From the IMG/VR virus record IMGVR_UViG_3300024358_000329, positions 1-24,561 of that record: a stretch of 24,561 bases of DNA; one strand, 5' to 3'. Made by a program: the position numbers and the translations under genes. The number at the start of each line of letters is the position of its first letter. The stretch's first letter is position 1. The DNA comes from a virus. This document shows, in pieces, positions 12,925 through 20,269 of this stretch. Under the pieces are notes generated by a model. It was not told the DNA's origin. It was given only the letters and a program-made list of their open reading frames with translations, and did no database searches.

Positions 12925-15594
12925 TCACTCAAAATCAAATAATTTGCTAAAGGTATTATCATTTCTAGTAGAACTGATATCCCATTCTAGTACTCCAATT
13001 AAGTTTTCTAATTTTTCATCGATAACAGTAGTTTCCATCAAACCGTCATCGAATGGTAAATCTTTAAACCATTGAGGTAAACGTAGTTCGTCTACAGGAT
13101 ATGCTACTGACGTATATCCCATAGGATTGTCTTTTAATTTGCAGACAATGACTTTTGCTCCGTCGACGATTTGCATTGAGTATTTGTCGTCGTAGAGGCG
13201 TTTGAGCGTATTCCAATTAAGGCTTGCTCTAACATGACCAGGCATATTTGCCTTGCCAGCTTTCTTCTCTTTACTGGCGTATTCTGTAATGTTGTTTGCA
13301 CGTTTTGGTGATCCTTTCTCCCATCCTGGGCGTGTTTTAAAATCTGTTCTAAAGTCTGTAATAAACTCTAGTACTTCTTCTTGCGGAGCTCCATTAAGAA
13401 CTTTTGTAAGTACGTCACTTAAAAAGTCTTGGATAACAACCGGGGTATCTGACCTTTTGAGGTCAAGCCCCATTGCTTTGATCTTGCCTGGCTTGCCATC
13501 GACGTCTGCCCGCTTTCCTTCTTTGTCGTAGTAGAGCACGGCATATCGTTTCTTTGTGATGAATAGTCCTTTGGAAGCAACAATCTCGCGACCTGCTTTG
13601 ATGACCTCTCCTCGAGATTTTGGAACGTGGAAGGCATCTTGCATGAATTTGACGAAAGTACCATTTACAGTTTCTCCTATAGTGTCATAAAGTTCAACAA
13701 CGTTTTCCTTATTCCAAGGAACAAGGCCCTTCTCAATGTCTTTCTTCAGCGTTGAATAAGCTGAAAAATAACAAGAGTCTGTGTCACCGTAGATCACTGA
13801 TTTGCCAACGTGATCATATTCTCCGGTAATAATTTCATTAACTTTACTTGCCATATGTTTGGCAATCTGACGTCCTGTAAGCGTAGTACTTTGACCAATT
13901 CTATTATCAAAGAAACGGCAACCTGGGTTAAGAATAGCACCGTACAAACTGTTTAGGTTAATCTTCTTAACTAGTTGTCGTTTATCCCAGTATTCTTCTT
14001 CAACAGTATTACCTGCCTTGATGCATTCTTTAAGTTTGGCCTGCATCTCTTTACGTTCTTTGTACCAACGTGCTAACAGACCTGGAATGATACCTTCTAC
14101 TTCATAGGTAAAGATAGTTCCATTTGCTGAGATCATCCAAGGTTGGTTGCTTTCAAAGATTAAATCATAGATTTGTGCGGCCGACAGGGTATCACTACCG
14201 CCGCCTTCCCAGTCGATGGTAATTTCTCGACCAACTTCTTTGTTCATAACAGAAGTATATTCTAATGATCCAAATATTCCTTCCCAAGCAGCAGCAAATG
14301 ATTTACCCTTGCCCATTTCTGTTTCAAGATGTGCTTTGGTACCATCTGCACGTAGTTGTCCTACAATAGTTTCCGGGCCCATATTCAGCGCACGAATCGC
14401 AGACGGATACAGTGAGTTAATATCTAATGAGCCAATCCACTCGTGGATGCCTTTCTTTGGATATGCAACATAAGCGCCAGCGGCCTGTGTGTCTCCTTGC
14501 TCCTCCATCTTTTTACGATTAGGAACAATCATACCACGACGGTGAGCTTCATTAATAATGGCTTGTTCAGTTACGGCAACAGCACCCATTGTTGTCTGTA
14601 GCAGAACTGTGTTTTCGTGTGCAATCTTGTTGGACAGGTCTAGGAATTTTAGTTTCTTATCTAGTTTGTCAAGTAGTGCAGTATCTTGTCTGTTATATTC
14701 AATAAACTTTTTAAAGTCATTGTTATATAATTGATCAAGCGTTCCCTCGTAGGCAACCTTCTTTTCACCAACTTCCATTTCACCGATGGCATCTAATCGA
14801 TAGGTGTGTCTTTCTTCATATGTGTATTTTCGATATAATTCTAAATAGTCCATATGCACACGACCGATAAGATCATATGTAACAGCAGTCTTTCCGTACT
14901 TTTCGTATTCACGTTTCTTAGGATAACAATCCCACAAACAGAAACGTTTAGTATCCTCTTTGCTTAGAACTTTAATAACACGATTTACAGTATACGGAAT
15001 ATCAAAACCTTCACTGTTCCAACCAGACAACACATCAGCATCTTGAATAAGATCTAAAAATGTATCCAACATATCTGCTTCGTTGTCAAATAACATCGTG
15101 TTAGGAAATTCTTCGACAGCCTTTTGAGCTTCTTCCATTGACATTGTCTTTGGAGGAATAGCAAGACATACAAGTGTGTCCAACCATTGCAGGTGAACAG
15201 CAATTGCGGTAATTGGCATAAATGCATCATCAGGCGAAGCGTAGCCACGTTCTGGATCAAAATCTACTTCAATATCGAAGTAGGCTGCATTTAGTTTCGG
15301 CGCATCAATGTTTAGATAATGATCTTCTAAACAACGAAAGATTGGATTAATATCTGATTCGTATAGTTTTTTGTTAGAATGAATTGCAAGTTCTTTGCGA
15401 AGTTCTTTTACATTCTTACAACTTACACGGCTTAGTGGTTCACCCTTGATAGATTGAAATTTACCTTTAGGGTCATAGTAATAGAAAAGATGTTTGGCAG
15501 GATAATCCTTAAAATGCCTTTCACCTTTATCATTTCGCTCGACGACACGAATAGTATCGTCCTCGCGATCATAGAAAGCGTCAACGTAACTCAT
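12925..15594 (-). CDS. 43: T4-like family B DNA polymerase (gp43)
   Basis: An 889-aa replicative polymerase with proofreading exonuclease. Seen: Exo I YFDIEVDFD (D107, E109), polymerase motif A SLDINSLYPSAIR (D391), motif B KKINLNSLYG (543-552) and motif C YGDTDS (602-607). The C-terminus (FSKLFDFE) looks like the clamp-binding peptide of T4-type polymerases. Length and order match T4 gp43 (898 aa). The ATG at 15592-15594 has an AGGAGA ribosome site and a hairpin immediately upstream (15605-15622), whereas the longer TTG-started frame lacks support. In T4, gp43 represses its own translation through such a hairpin. Confidence 0.96.
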   Translation of the reverse strand: MSYVDAFYDREDDTIRVVERNDKGERHFKDYPAKHLFYYYDPKGKFQSIKGEPLSRVSCKNVKELRKELAIHSNKKLYESDINPIFRCLEDHYLNIDAPKLNAAYFDIEVDFDPERGYASPDDAFMPITAIAVHLQWLDTLVCLAIPPKTMSMEEAQKAVEEFPNTMLFDNEADMLDTFLDLIQDADVLSGWNSEGFDIPYTVNRVIKVLSKEDTKRFCLWDCYPKKREYEKYGKTAVTYDLIGRVHMDYLELYRKYTYEERHTYRLDAIGEMEVGEKKVAYEGTLDQLYNNDFKKFIEYNRQDTALLDKLDKKLKFLDLSNKIAHENTVLLQTTMGAVAVTEQAIINEAHRRGMIVPNRKKMEEQGDTQAAGAYVAYPKKGIHEWIGSLDINSLYPSAIRALNMGPETIVGQLRADGTKAHLETEMGKGKSFAAAWEGIFGSLEYTSVMNKEVGREITIDWEGGGSDTLSAAQIYDLIFESNQPWMISANGTIFTYEVEGIIPGLLARWYKERKEMQAKLKECIKAGNTVEEEYWDKRQLVKKINLNSLYGAILNPGCRFFDNRIGQSTTLTGRQIAKHMASKVNEIITGEYDHVGKSVIYGDTDSCYFSAYSTLKKDIEKGLVPWNKENVVELYDTIGETVNGTFVKFMQDAFHVPKSRGEVIKAGREIVASKGLFITKKRYAVLYYDKEGKRADVDGKPGKIKAMGLDLKRSDTPVVIQDFLSDVLTKVLNGAPQEEVLEFITDFRTDFKTRPGWEKGSPKRANNITEYASKEKKAGKANMPGHVRASLNWNTLKRLYDDKYSMQIVDGAKVIVCKLKDNPMGYTSVAYPVDELRLPQWFKDLPFDDGLMETTVIDEKLENLIGVLEWDISSTRNDNTFSKLFDFE

Positions 15595-15597
15595 TTT

Positions 15598-15622
15598 TCT
15601 CCTATGCAATTTACGGCTTGCA
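15598..15622 (-). promoter_or_regulatory. Putative gp43 translational operator and ribosome site
   Basis: The gp43 leader has a perfect 5-bp inverted repeat (minus strand TGCAA ... TTGCA, 15618-15622 and 15605-15609) closing an 8-base loop (GCCGTAAA, 15610-15617). One base later comes the AGGAGA ribosome site (15598-15603). T4 gp43 binds a hairpin of exactly this layout (5-bp stem, 8-base loop) beside its own ribosome site and blocks translation. The loop sequence differs, so binding here is inferred from layout. Confidence 0.5.
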
Positions 15623-15669
15623 AATACCAAAAATGCGGTTTATGGCCCAGCCTACCATCTATCTTATAT

Positions 15670-15960
15670 TTAACTAATTAGCATTCTTACCAGCCCAACA
15701 CTATCAATGGTGGTGAGCAGGATGTAGTTAGCCAGCATCCCAAAAGATTTCCTAGTCCAAGCAGCCCAAGCATACATAGCACAACCAGTGATCCAAATAG
15801 GATATAAAGCAAGGAGTGGAGGATTGGGTACTGTGACAGCCATTGTGATGCTACATCCAATTGAGATAGCCCAAGCAAGGAGCTCAATAATAAAACGTAA
15901 ACGGTTAGATGCCCAATCATCTTTGATCCATTGTATAGTTGGTTGAAAATATTCTATCAT
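15670..15960 (-). CDS. Multi-pass membrane protein, unknown function
   Basis: A 96-aa protein with a short amphipathic N-terminus (MIEYFQPTIQWIKDDWASNRLRF) and about three hydrophobic helices: residues 24-43 (IELLAWAISIGCSITMAV), 48-68 (LLALYPIWITGCAMYAWAAW) and 73-95 (FGMLANYILLTTIDSVGLV). It should be an inner-membrane protein. I recall very similar proteins in marine T4-like phages, without a function. The start overlaps the dsbA stop (ATGA); 75 nt separate it from the gp43 ATG, and that gap holds the putative gp43 operator. Confidence 0.75.
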   Translation of the reverse strand: MIEYFQPTIQWIKDDWASNRLRFIIELLAWAISIGCSITMAVTVPNPPLLALYPIWITGCAMYAWAAWTRKSFGMLANYILLTTIDSVGLVRMLIS

Positions 15961-16217
15961 TCGGGTAAACGTTTGGTAACGCCCAAAATCATTTCAATTT
16001 CATCCCACTCTTCTTCGTGAGACTTCCAATTGTCTTTATGTGCAATCTTAATTGCTTTATTAATAATGCTAGGTTTAACTTGTAGCTCTTCTGCTACGGC
16101 CTTAACGGTTTCTTTTAGGCCTTCTTGGAGATCTTCAATTTCGCGCAATACATTTCCACCTTCGTTAATGAGACGCTCAAGTTTAGCCTTTTCTTCTGGA
16201 CCGTACATTTTTGCCAT
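15957..16217 (-). CDS. dsbA: DsbA-like double-stranded DNA-binding protein
   Basis: An 86-aa, largely helical protein, MAKMYGPEEKAKLERLINEG, then EDLQEGLKETVKAVAEELQVKPSIINKAIKIAHKDNW. This matches the T4 DsbA family (T4 DsbA about 89 aa), which binds double-stranded DNA, including late promoter regions, and affects late transcription. The name is unrelated to the disulfide oxidoreductase DsbA. I chose the ATG at 16215-16217, preceded by AGGAGA; a longer frame would start inside the promoter and terminator. It is the first gene of the dsbA-membrane-gp43 unit, driven by the promoter at 16243-16271. Confidence 0.75.
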   Translation of the reverse strand: MAKMYGPEEKAKLERLINEGGNVLREIEDLQEGLKETVKAVAEELQVKPSIINKAIKIAHKDNWKSHEEEWDEIEMILGVTKRLPE

Positions 16218-16242
16218 AGTATTCTCCTGTATATAAAAGTAT

Positions 16243-16271
16243 ATTATATAGCCACAAAAAAAGCCAGTCAA
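16243..16271 (-). promoter_or_regulatory. Strong sigma70-like promoter embedded in a terminator
   Basis: The minus strand reads TTGACT (16266-16271), a 17-nt spacer, then TATAAT (16243-16248): five of six -35 bases and a perfect -10 with ideal spacing. The -35 lies in the second arm of the terminator stem. The start site would be near 16236, giving a leader of about 19 nt with AGGAGA before dsbA. Confidence 0.75.
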
Positions 16272-16287
16272 CCTATGACTGGCTTTT
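16256..16287 (-). terminator. Intrinsic terminator after the late-like block
   Basis: A perfect 12-bp inverted repeat (AAAAGCCAGTCA at 16259-16270 and its complement at 16276-16287) with a 5-nt loop is followed on the minus strand by a run of seven T (16262-16256). It lies 19 nt past the stop of the Lys/Glu-rich gene, so it should end transcription from the upstream genes. The A-run on its other side would make it partly active in the plus direction too. Confidence 0.88.
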
Positions 16288-16305
16288 CTACACCTTTTGG
16301 TTAAA

Positions 16306-17184
16306 TTACTTTTGATCTTCGCTTAGTACGTCATACATTTCAAATACGCCGCCGTTACGTTCGTAAATTAAACCTGCGTATAGATCTGCTTTCATACCTT
16401 CGCCTAGTTTAGCAACAGCAACACGTTGAGCCCAGTTGAACAATTCTGTATCAATTGCATCAATTTGTTGTTGACCGCCGCTTTCTTGAACCAACTGAAC
16501 CATTTGCTTAAATGTTAGTTTTTGTTCTACACTTTCAGCAACAACTTTCTTAGAAGTTTTAACAGATTCGTTTTTCTTGCCACCAAAGTATTTTGCCTGC
16601 TTGTCGCTCATACCTTTCTTGCCATCTTTCTTGTTACCGCCTTTTTCGGCAGCAGCTTTTTTCATTGGCTCTTTCTTGTCACCGTCTTTGTCAATGTCTA
16701 AGAAATCTGGCTTTGCACCTTCGTCCATTTTCTTTTCTTTCTTGGCTTTTTTATCTTCTTTATCAGACTTTTTAGCCTCAACCATTTTTAGGAATTTAGA
16801 CTTAAATTGTTCTGGATCTACAGATTCTTTAGCAGACTTACGAGCTTTTTCTTTACGCTTCTTGTCGTCCTTGTCATCTGAACCTGGATCGTATTCAAAC
16901 TTGTCACGAGTGTGTTTTACACCTGTTGCAGTTTTTGTTAAAGTACCTGTTGAAGTTTTCTTTGTATCGCCAGTTTTAGCATCAGCGTCAAAGCCTTCTT
17001 CAACTTCTTCTTTCTTTTCTTCTTTTGCTTTCTTTGCTTCAGCAATGTAAGAAGATTGTCCAGCTAAAACACGCAATTCTGCGTCTTCGTTTAACTGTAC
17101 AGATTTTGGTAATTGAGGAGCAGCAGGAGTTTCGATCTTGCCGTCGATGCTCTCAATTTTAGTAATTAGTGATTTAAAGTCCAT
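16306..17184 (-). CDS. Lys/Glu-rich protein, possible internal virion or scaffold-like protein
   Basis: A 292-aa, highly charged protein. Residues 1-50 contain MDFKSLITKIESIDGK, NEDAELRVLAGQSSYIAEA. Residues 50-230 are low-complexity Lys/Glu/Asp/Ser with DIDKDGDKKEP, half of an EF-hand-like calcium loop. Residues 230-292 are more ordered (LTFKQMVQLVQESG, FNWAQRVAVAKLGEG). The IAEA sequence at 47-50 fits the (I/L)xE|A/G cut of the T4 prohead protease, and several similar sites follow. T4 core and internal head proteins are similarly charged. Late promoter-like GATAAATA lies 28 nt before the ATG and a strong terminator follows. Function is inferred. Confidence 0.7.
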   Translation of the reverse strand: MDFKSLITKIESIDGKIETPAAPQLPKSVQLNEDAELRVLAGQSSYIAEAKKAKEEKKEEVEEGFDADAKTGDTKKTSTGTLTKTATGVKHTRDKFEYDPGSDDKDDKKRKEKARKSAKESVDPEQFKSKFLKMVEAKKSDKEDKKAKKEKKMDEGAKPDFLDIDKDGDKKEPMKKAAAEKGGNKKDGKKGMSDKQAKYFGGKKNESVKTSKKVVAESVEQKLTFKQMVQLVQESGGQQQIDAIDTELFNWAQRVAVAKLGEGMKADLYAGLIYERNGGVFEMYDVLSEDQK

Positions 17185-17211
17185 AATAAAAGTCCTAAAA
17201 GGTGTATACTT

Positions 17212-17219
17212 TATTTATC
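17212..17219 (-). promoter_or_regulatory. Late promoter-like motif GATAAATA (Lys/Glu-rich gene)
   Basis: Minus-strand GATAAATA, one base from the T4 late -10 TATAAATA, placed about 28 nt before the ATG at 17184 with a TTAGGA ribosome site between. Using T4 spacing, transcription would begin near 17206. Confidence 0.55.
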
Positions 17220-17460
17220 TTTTAATGAAGTTGCCTTCGCCAAAGATATTAGTTTTCATATTTAATGCGTTATCTGTTGGCTTTTGTTTCTTGGGTTTAG
17301 GCTGCGGAGGAGCCTTTGTGCCAGATTTTCCCGGGCTACCAGTATAGCTTGTTTTTCCACGAGCTTTTCCTGGGCTAATATGCGGATTTGCAACGGTAGC
17401 AATATTACCTGCTGAAGTAGCACCTGCTGTGGCTGTTTCTAAAAGTTCACTTATTTTCAT
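17215..17460 (-). CDS. Small Pro/Lys/Gly-rich protein with leader-like N-terminus
   Basis: An 81-aa protein starting MKISELLETATAGATSAGNIA, followed by a disordered, basic, Pro/Gly-rich stretch (residues 28-62: SPGKARGK, KAPPQPKPKKQKP) and ending GEGNFIKR. The first eight residues resemble the leader seen on neighbouring proteins and the T4 capsid-targeting sequence. Related 'leader + ATSAGN-IATV-NP' proteins occur, as I recall, in marine phages. It looks like a small internal virion protein, but this is inference. No ribosome site precedes the ATG; a GATAAATA motif ends five bases before it. Confidence 0.65.
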   Translation of the reverse strand: MKISELLETATAGATSAGNIATVANPHISPGKARGKTSYTGSPGKSGTKAPPQPKPKKQKPTDNALNMKTNIFGEGNFIKR

Positions 17461-17465
17461 ATTAA

Positions 17466-17473
17466 TATTTATC
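17466..17473 (-). promoter_or_regulatory. Late promoter-like motif GATAAATA adjoining an ATG
   Basis: Minus-strand GATAAATA ends five bases before the ATG at 17460. With T4 spacing the predicted start base is the A of that ATG, giving a leaderless message; no Shine-Dalgarno sequence is visible there, which is consistent. Confidence 0.45.
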
Positions 17474-18194
17474 GCATAGCTAGCTGGAATGCTTGATGTT
17501 TTTCTTTACGTTGATCTAGATGTTTCATTCCTGGATTAATTGGTTTAGTTACAGATTTTGTATCTTTAAAACTATCAACTTTATTAGCAACACGGGTTTT
17601 CCAATACCATACTGCAACTTTGGCAGCAACTTCAGGTTTTTCTACAAGCTCTGGATGTTTTTCTAAAGGAAGACCTAGAGCTTCTCCGGCTTTTTTATAA
17701 TTTTCTCGTCCAGTTAACTGAATATAACCACGTCCCTTATATTTGGCACCGTCCCCTGCTTGTTTGTTTCCTAAAATTTTTGCCTTGCGAGGAGCGTATC
17801 TAGGATCGTATTTTTTAAAATCTAAAGATCCACCAATTTCTTTCATATGTTTAAAGTCTAATGTTTCGTGAGCACATTGAGCTAGAAACGCAGCAAGCTC
17901 TGGCCCTTTTATACCTGCTTTCTCAGCAGCCTTTTTAAGGTACACTTCGTGCGGATTTCCTGTAACAGATTTAGCAACATCTTTTTTGCTAATTGTTTTT
18001 AACGGATCTACTTTTTTGGTATGTTGTTGTTTTGCCTGTTGTACAATTGCAGGTTTATCGTTTTGGTTTTTTACTTTGCCTGCCTCTGCACTAGGACTGT
18101 GCCCTAATGCGGCAGCACCTAAAGCAGCACCGGCTACCCAGTCTTTCCAACCTTCCTCTAATTCTTGAGGAGTAATAAACTCTGCTGCTCTCAT
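17469..18194 (-). CDS. GH19 chitinase/lysozyme-like cell-wall hydrolase
   Basis: A 241-aa protein. Residues 90-241 are a glycoside hydrolase family 19 domain: AAFLAQCAHET (E110, expected general acid), HMKEIGG (E119), the hallmark YKGRGYIQLTGRENY (152-166), then WYWKTRV and VTKPINPGMKHLDQR. Phage GH19 enzymes cut peptidoglycan. The N-terminus is unusual: a leader-like [15 protein letters not shown], then a hydrophobic Ala/Gly stretch (WVAGAALGAAALG, 19-31) and a basic linker. This could be a signal or anchor, or a capsid-targeting leader. It overlaps the upstream gene by ATGA. It may be an endolysin or a virion-borne lysozyme. Confidence 0.86.
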   Translation of the reverse strand: MRAAEFITPQELEEGWKDWVAGAALGAAALGHSPSAEAGKVKNQNDKPAIVQQAKQQHTKKVDPLKTISKKDVAKSVTGNPHEVYLKKAAEKAGIKGPELAAFLAQCAHETLDFKHMKEIGGSLDFKKYDPRYAPRKAKILGNKQAGDGAKYKGRGYIQLTGRENYKKAGEALGLPLEKHPELVEKPEVAAKVAVWYWKTRVANKVDSFKDTKSVTKPINPGMKHLDQRKEKHQAFQLAMR

Positions 18195-18385
18195 ACTTGA
18201 CTAAAGGGATTAATTTTTTCGTCGGAGTCAATGCTTTGTTTTTCTGGATATACTAGATACGTGTCTACACCAGCAATACCTCCCATAAACATTCCTTCTT
18301 TCATTTTATGAATAGGATCGTTGGGATCTAAGACGCAGTCTTCTTCACTGGTTTGTACATTATATGTTACACGATATTGTTTCAT
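18191..18385 (-). CDS. Hypothetical protein
   Basis: A 64-aa protein, [20 protein letters not shown], with strands on both sides of a Gly/Met-rich turn ([22 protein letters not shown]) and a short polar tail. No known domain is recognised. ATGA overlaps on both sides couple it to the Fe-S carrier gene and the GH19 gene. Confidence 0.6.
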   Translation of the reverse strand: MKQYRVTYNVQTSEEDCVLDPNDPIHKMKEGMFMGGIAGVDTYLVYPEKQSIDSDEKINPFSQV

Positions 18386-18705
18386 ACAGCAAAACTACTC
18401 CCACATCCACAGGTTGTTTGAGCATTTGGATTTTTAATTACAAATTGACTGCCCATTAACTCTTCTTTATAATCTATGACAGCACCTTGTAGGTATTGCA
18501 TACTCATAGAATCAACAAGAACTTTAAAATTTTCTAAAGGAATTTCGAAATCATCTTCGTTTTGTTCCTCGTCAAATGTAAATCCATAACTGAAACCAGC
18601 ACAGCCTCCGCCTTGTACAAAGGTTCGAAGAGCTAGTTTAGGATTGTTTTCATCAATCAATAAATCTACGATTTTACTTTTAGCTGATTCAGTTATCTCA
18701 ATCAT
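18382..18705 (-). CDS. A-type iron-sulfur carrier (IscA/ErpA/HesB family)
   Basis: A 107-aa protein of the usual family length. Seen: [13 protein letters not shown] (C35) and the C-terminal TTCGCGSSF (C99, C101), the three conserved cysteines that hold an Fe-S cluster, plus the [19 protein letters not shown] strand-helix region. A-type carriers deliver clusters to client enzymes such as radical-SAM proteins. QueE in this window needs a 4Fe-4S cluster and could be a client, but the gene lies in the late-like block, so other roles such as a virion metal protein are possible. Start overlaps the upstream TAA (TAATG). Confidence 0.92.
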   Translation of the reverse strand: MIEITESAKSKIVDLLIDENNPKLALRTFVQGGGCAGFSYGFTFDEEQNEDDFEIPLENFKVLVDSMSMQYLQGAVIDYKEELMGSQFVIKNPNAQTTCGCGSSFAV

Positions 18706-19298
18706 TATGCAGTAGCCTTTTCACCTGTTCTAGATACTTCCCATTTCTTGCCAGTCTGTGCAGTTTTCTTACGGCACATATCTTGTAATCTACGAAGCTG
18801 AGCCATTTCTCTGTAATCGTCGGCATATGTTCCTTGACCTTGAAATACTTTCCATTTCTTGCCGTTAATGTAGATAGCAAAGTTGTTTGGAGGTTCTGTA
18901 TTACCTTCGTCCCAGTCGTCTTCTCTATTTCTACGTCCAAATCCGCTTACGCTACTATCATAGTCTCTTTGATAAGCATCACGTCCAAAACCTGCTTCTG
19001 CCATACCTTTTTGCTTTGCTTCTTTTTCTAGGTCTGCCTTGCGTTGAATAATGGCCTGTTTAATTTCAGGATCTTTTCCGGCAATTGGATCCATTTGTAG
19101 GTCTTGTAGGGCTTTGCGTTTTGCTTGAAGGTCATCTTTATTGCGAAGTTCAGTTTCATCGACTTTATTCTTGTGCTTAACATCACCTTGCTTTTGTGCT
19201 TTCTTTTTATCTTTGTGTGCGCCGGCACCGCTAGTTTTTTGATTCTTAGCTACAAAGTTTCTTGGTTTACTTGTTGGTATAATATCTTTTGCTCTCAT
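18705..19298 (-). CDS. Basic, leader-bearing protein of unknown function
   Basis: A 197-aa protein starting [16 protein letters not shown], with a Lys-rich disordered N-terminal third ([10 protein letters not shown]), a helical middle ([36 protein letters not shown]) and an ordered C-terminal part with [31 protein letters not shown] and WEVSRTGE. The end resembles a short beta-beta-alpha module ('I-I-NGK-W-V') seen repeatedly in marine phage proteins. No enzyme motif is visible. It sits between the nucleotidyltransferase-like gene (ATGA overlap) and the Fe-S carrier (TAATG). The basic nature suits DNA contact inside a capsid, as an inference. Confidence 0.65.
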   Translation of the reverse strand: MRAKDIIPTSKPRNFVAKNQKTSGAGAHKDKKKAQKQGDVKHKNKVDETELRNKDDLQAKRKALQDLQMDPIAGKDPEIKQAIIQRKADLEKEAKQKGMAEAGFGRDAYQRDYDSSVSGFGRRNREDDWDEGNTEPPNNFAIYINGKKWKVFQGQGTYADDYREMAQLRRLQDMCRKKTAQTGKKWEVSRTGEKATA

Positions 19299-20269
19299 GA
19301 CGACCTCTTTTGTTTTGGACCCTTACGTTCCTTCCATTTTTTATCTGTCGAACACCAATAGCGTCCGTATCCTTCCTCAATGCTGTCAATCATAGGATCG
19401 ATACCTCTACTACGTATTCCGCCTTTCTTACGAATTTTTGCAAGCTCTTCTAAAGCATGACGAATTTGTTCAACATTCATTTTTAATTCATCAAATTGTC
19501 TTACCATAGTCTGCCATTCGCCTGGGCTAGCACCATCAACTCTACTGGCTAAATCTTTGATTTGACCCGCTGCTCTTAACATTCTATATTTAAGTTTAGC
19601 AGGATTAGCTTTGTTGTGACTATGAATCATAGGATCCATTGGATCAGCAGGATCTAATTCGATAGGTGCTTCTGAAATACTTTCGGTAATTTTCATACCT
19701 TTACGAACAGCAACAAATAAAGGTTTAGCAAGTTCCCCTGCACCTGTTGCTTCTTTAAATCCTTCAAAATCGTTATTGGCAGCGGCAGCTCTTGCTCCAC
19801 TGGCACTTACACCAGCAACGCCTTCTGCACCATCTTCTCTATCTCCGCTTGATACAAAATCTAGAACATCAAATTTATAGAAACCGTGTGCTTTACCTTC
19901 AACACCGTTGTATCCTTCTAACAATTTTTTCATATCTTCTAAACGATCACTACCTGCAACAAACGTAGCTGCATTATAGCCGTTATCATAAAGATAAGAA
20001 GCAACTTTTACAACTGTATTAAGACCGGCATTATCTACAACATCTTTAGCATATTCTGGAAACATTTCTTTAATAAACTTTATTTTAGTTCCATAATCTA
20101 AAGGATTCTTTTTAGCATCTTGACTTTGACTAACAAATATCTGCATATCTCCGCCCTGGGCTTTCATAGTATCTAATACCTGCTTATGGCCAATGGTAGG
20201 TGGATTCATTCTGCCAAAGCAAAATGTAACGTGTTTTGTTCCGCCTTCAAATAATTCAAACAATAACAT
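19295..20269 (-). CDS. NMN/cytidylyl-transferase-like protein with C-terminal extension
   Basis: A 324-aa protein. Residues 12-190 form a nucleotidyltransferase domain of the NadM/cytidylyltransferase superfamily: GRMNPPTIGH (19-28, the HxGH-type motif with NPPTIGH), NPLDYGTKIKFI, FVAGSDR (103-109) and SASGARAAA (155-163, the ISSTxxR equivalent). Such enzymes adenylylate NMN or transfer CMP. Residues 200-324 are a separate helical part with DPADPMDPMIHSHN and a Lys/Arg-rich tail. Before the catalytic domain is a nine-residue leader, MLLFELFEG. Homologues I recall from T4-like phages also carry a short MKTFKQFI-like leader. A role in NAD supply is likely. Confidence 0.8.
   Translation of the reverse strand: MLLFELFEGGTKHVTFCFGRMNPPTIGHKQVLDTMKAQGGDMQIFVSQSQDAKKNPLDYGTKIKFIKEMFPEYAKDVVDNAGLNTVVKVASYLYDNGYNAATFVAGSDRLEDMKKLLEGYNGVEGKAHGFYKFDVLDFVSSGDREDGAEGVAGVSASGARAAAANNDFEGFKEATGAGELAKPLFVAVRKGMKITESISEAPIELDPADPMDPMIHSHNKANPAKLKYRMLRAAGQIKDLASRVDGASPGEWQTMVRQFDELKMNVEQIRHALEELAKIRKKGGIRSRGIDPMIDSIEEGYGRYWCSTDKKWKERKGPKQKRSS

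Noticed and set aside
15611-15658. A 15-residue open frame (MVGWAINRIFGICKP) in the gp43 leader
   Set aside because: Too short to judge, ends inside the proposed operator loop, and has only a weak ribosome site. A leader peptide is possible but not supported.
16577-17050. Plus-strand open frame of 157 codons
   Set aside because: It is the complement of the Lys/Glu-rich gene; the Ser/Phe/Leu-rich translation is a typical antisense shadow and there is no ribosome site or conserved motif.
18698-18940. Minus-strand frame of 80 codons overlapping the basic leader-bearing gene
   Set aside because: Out of frame with, and fully inside, a longer gene whose start and stop overlaps fit the operon.
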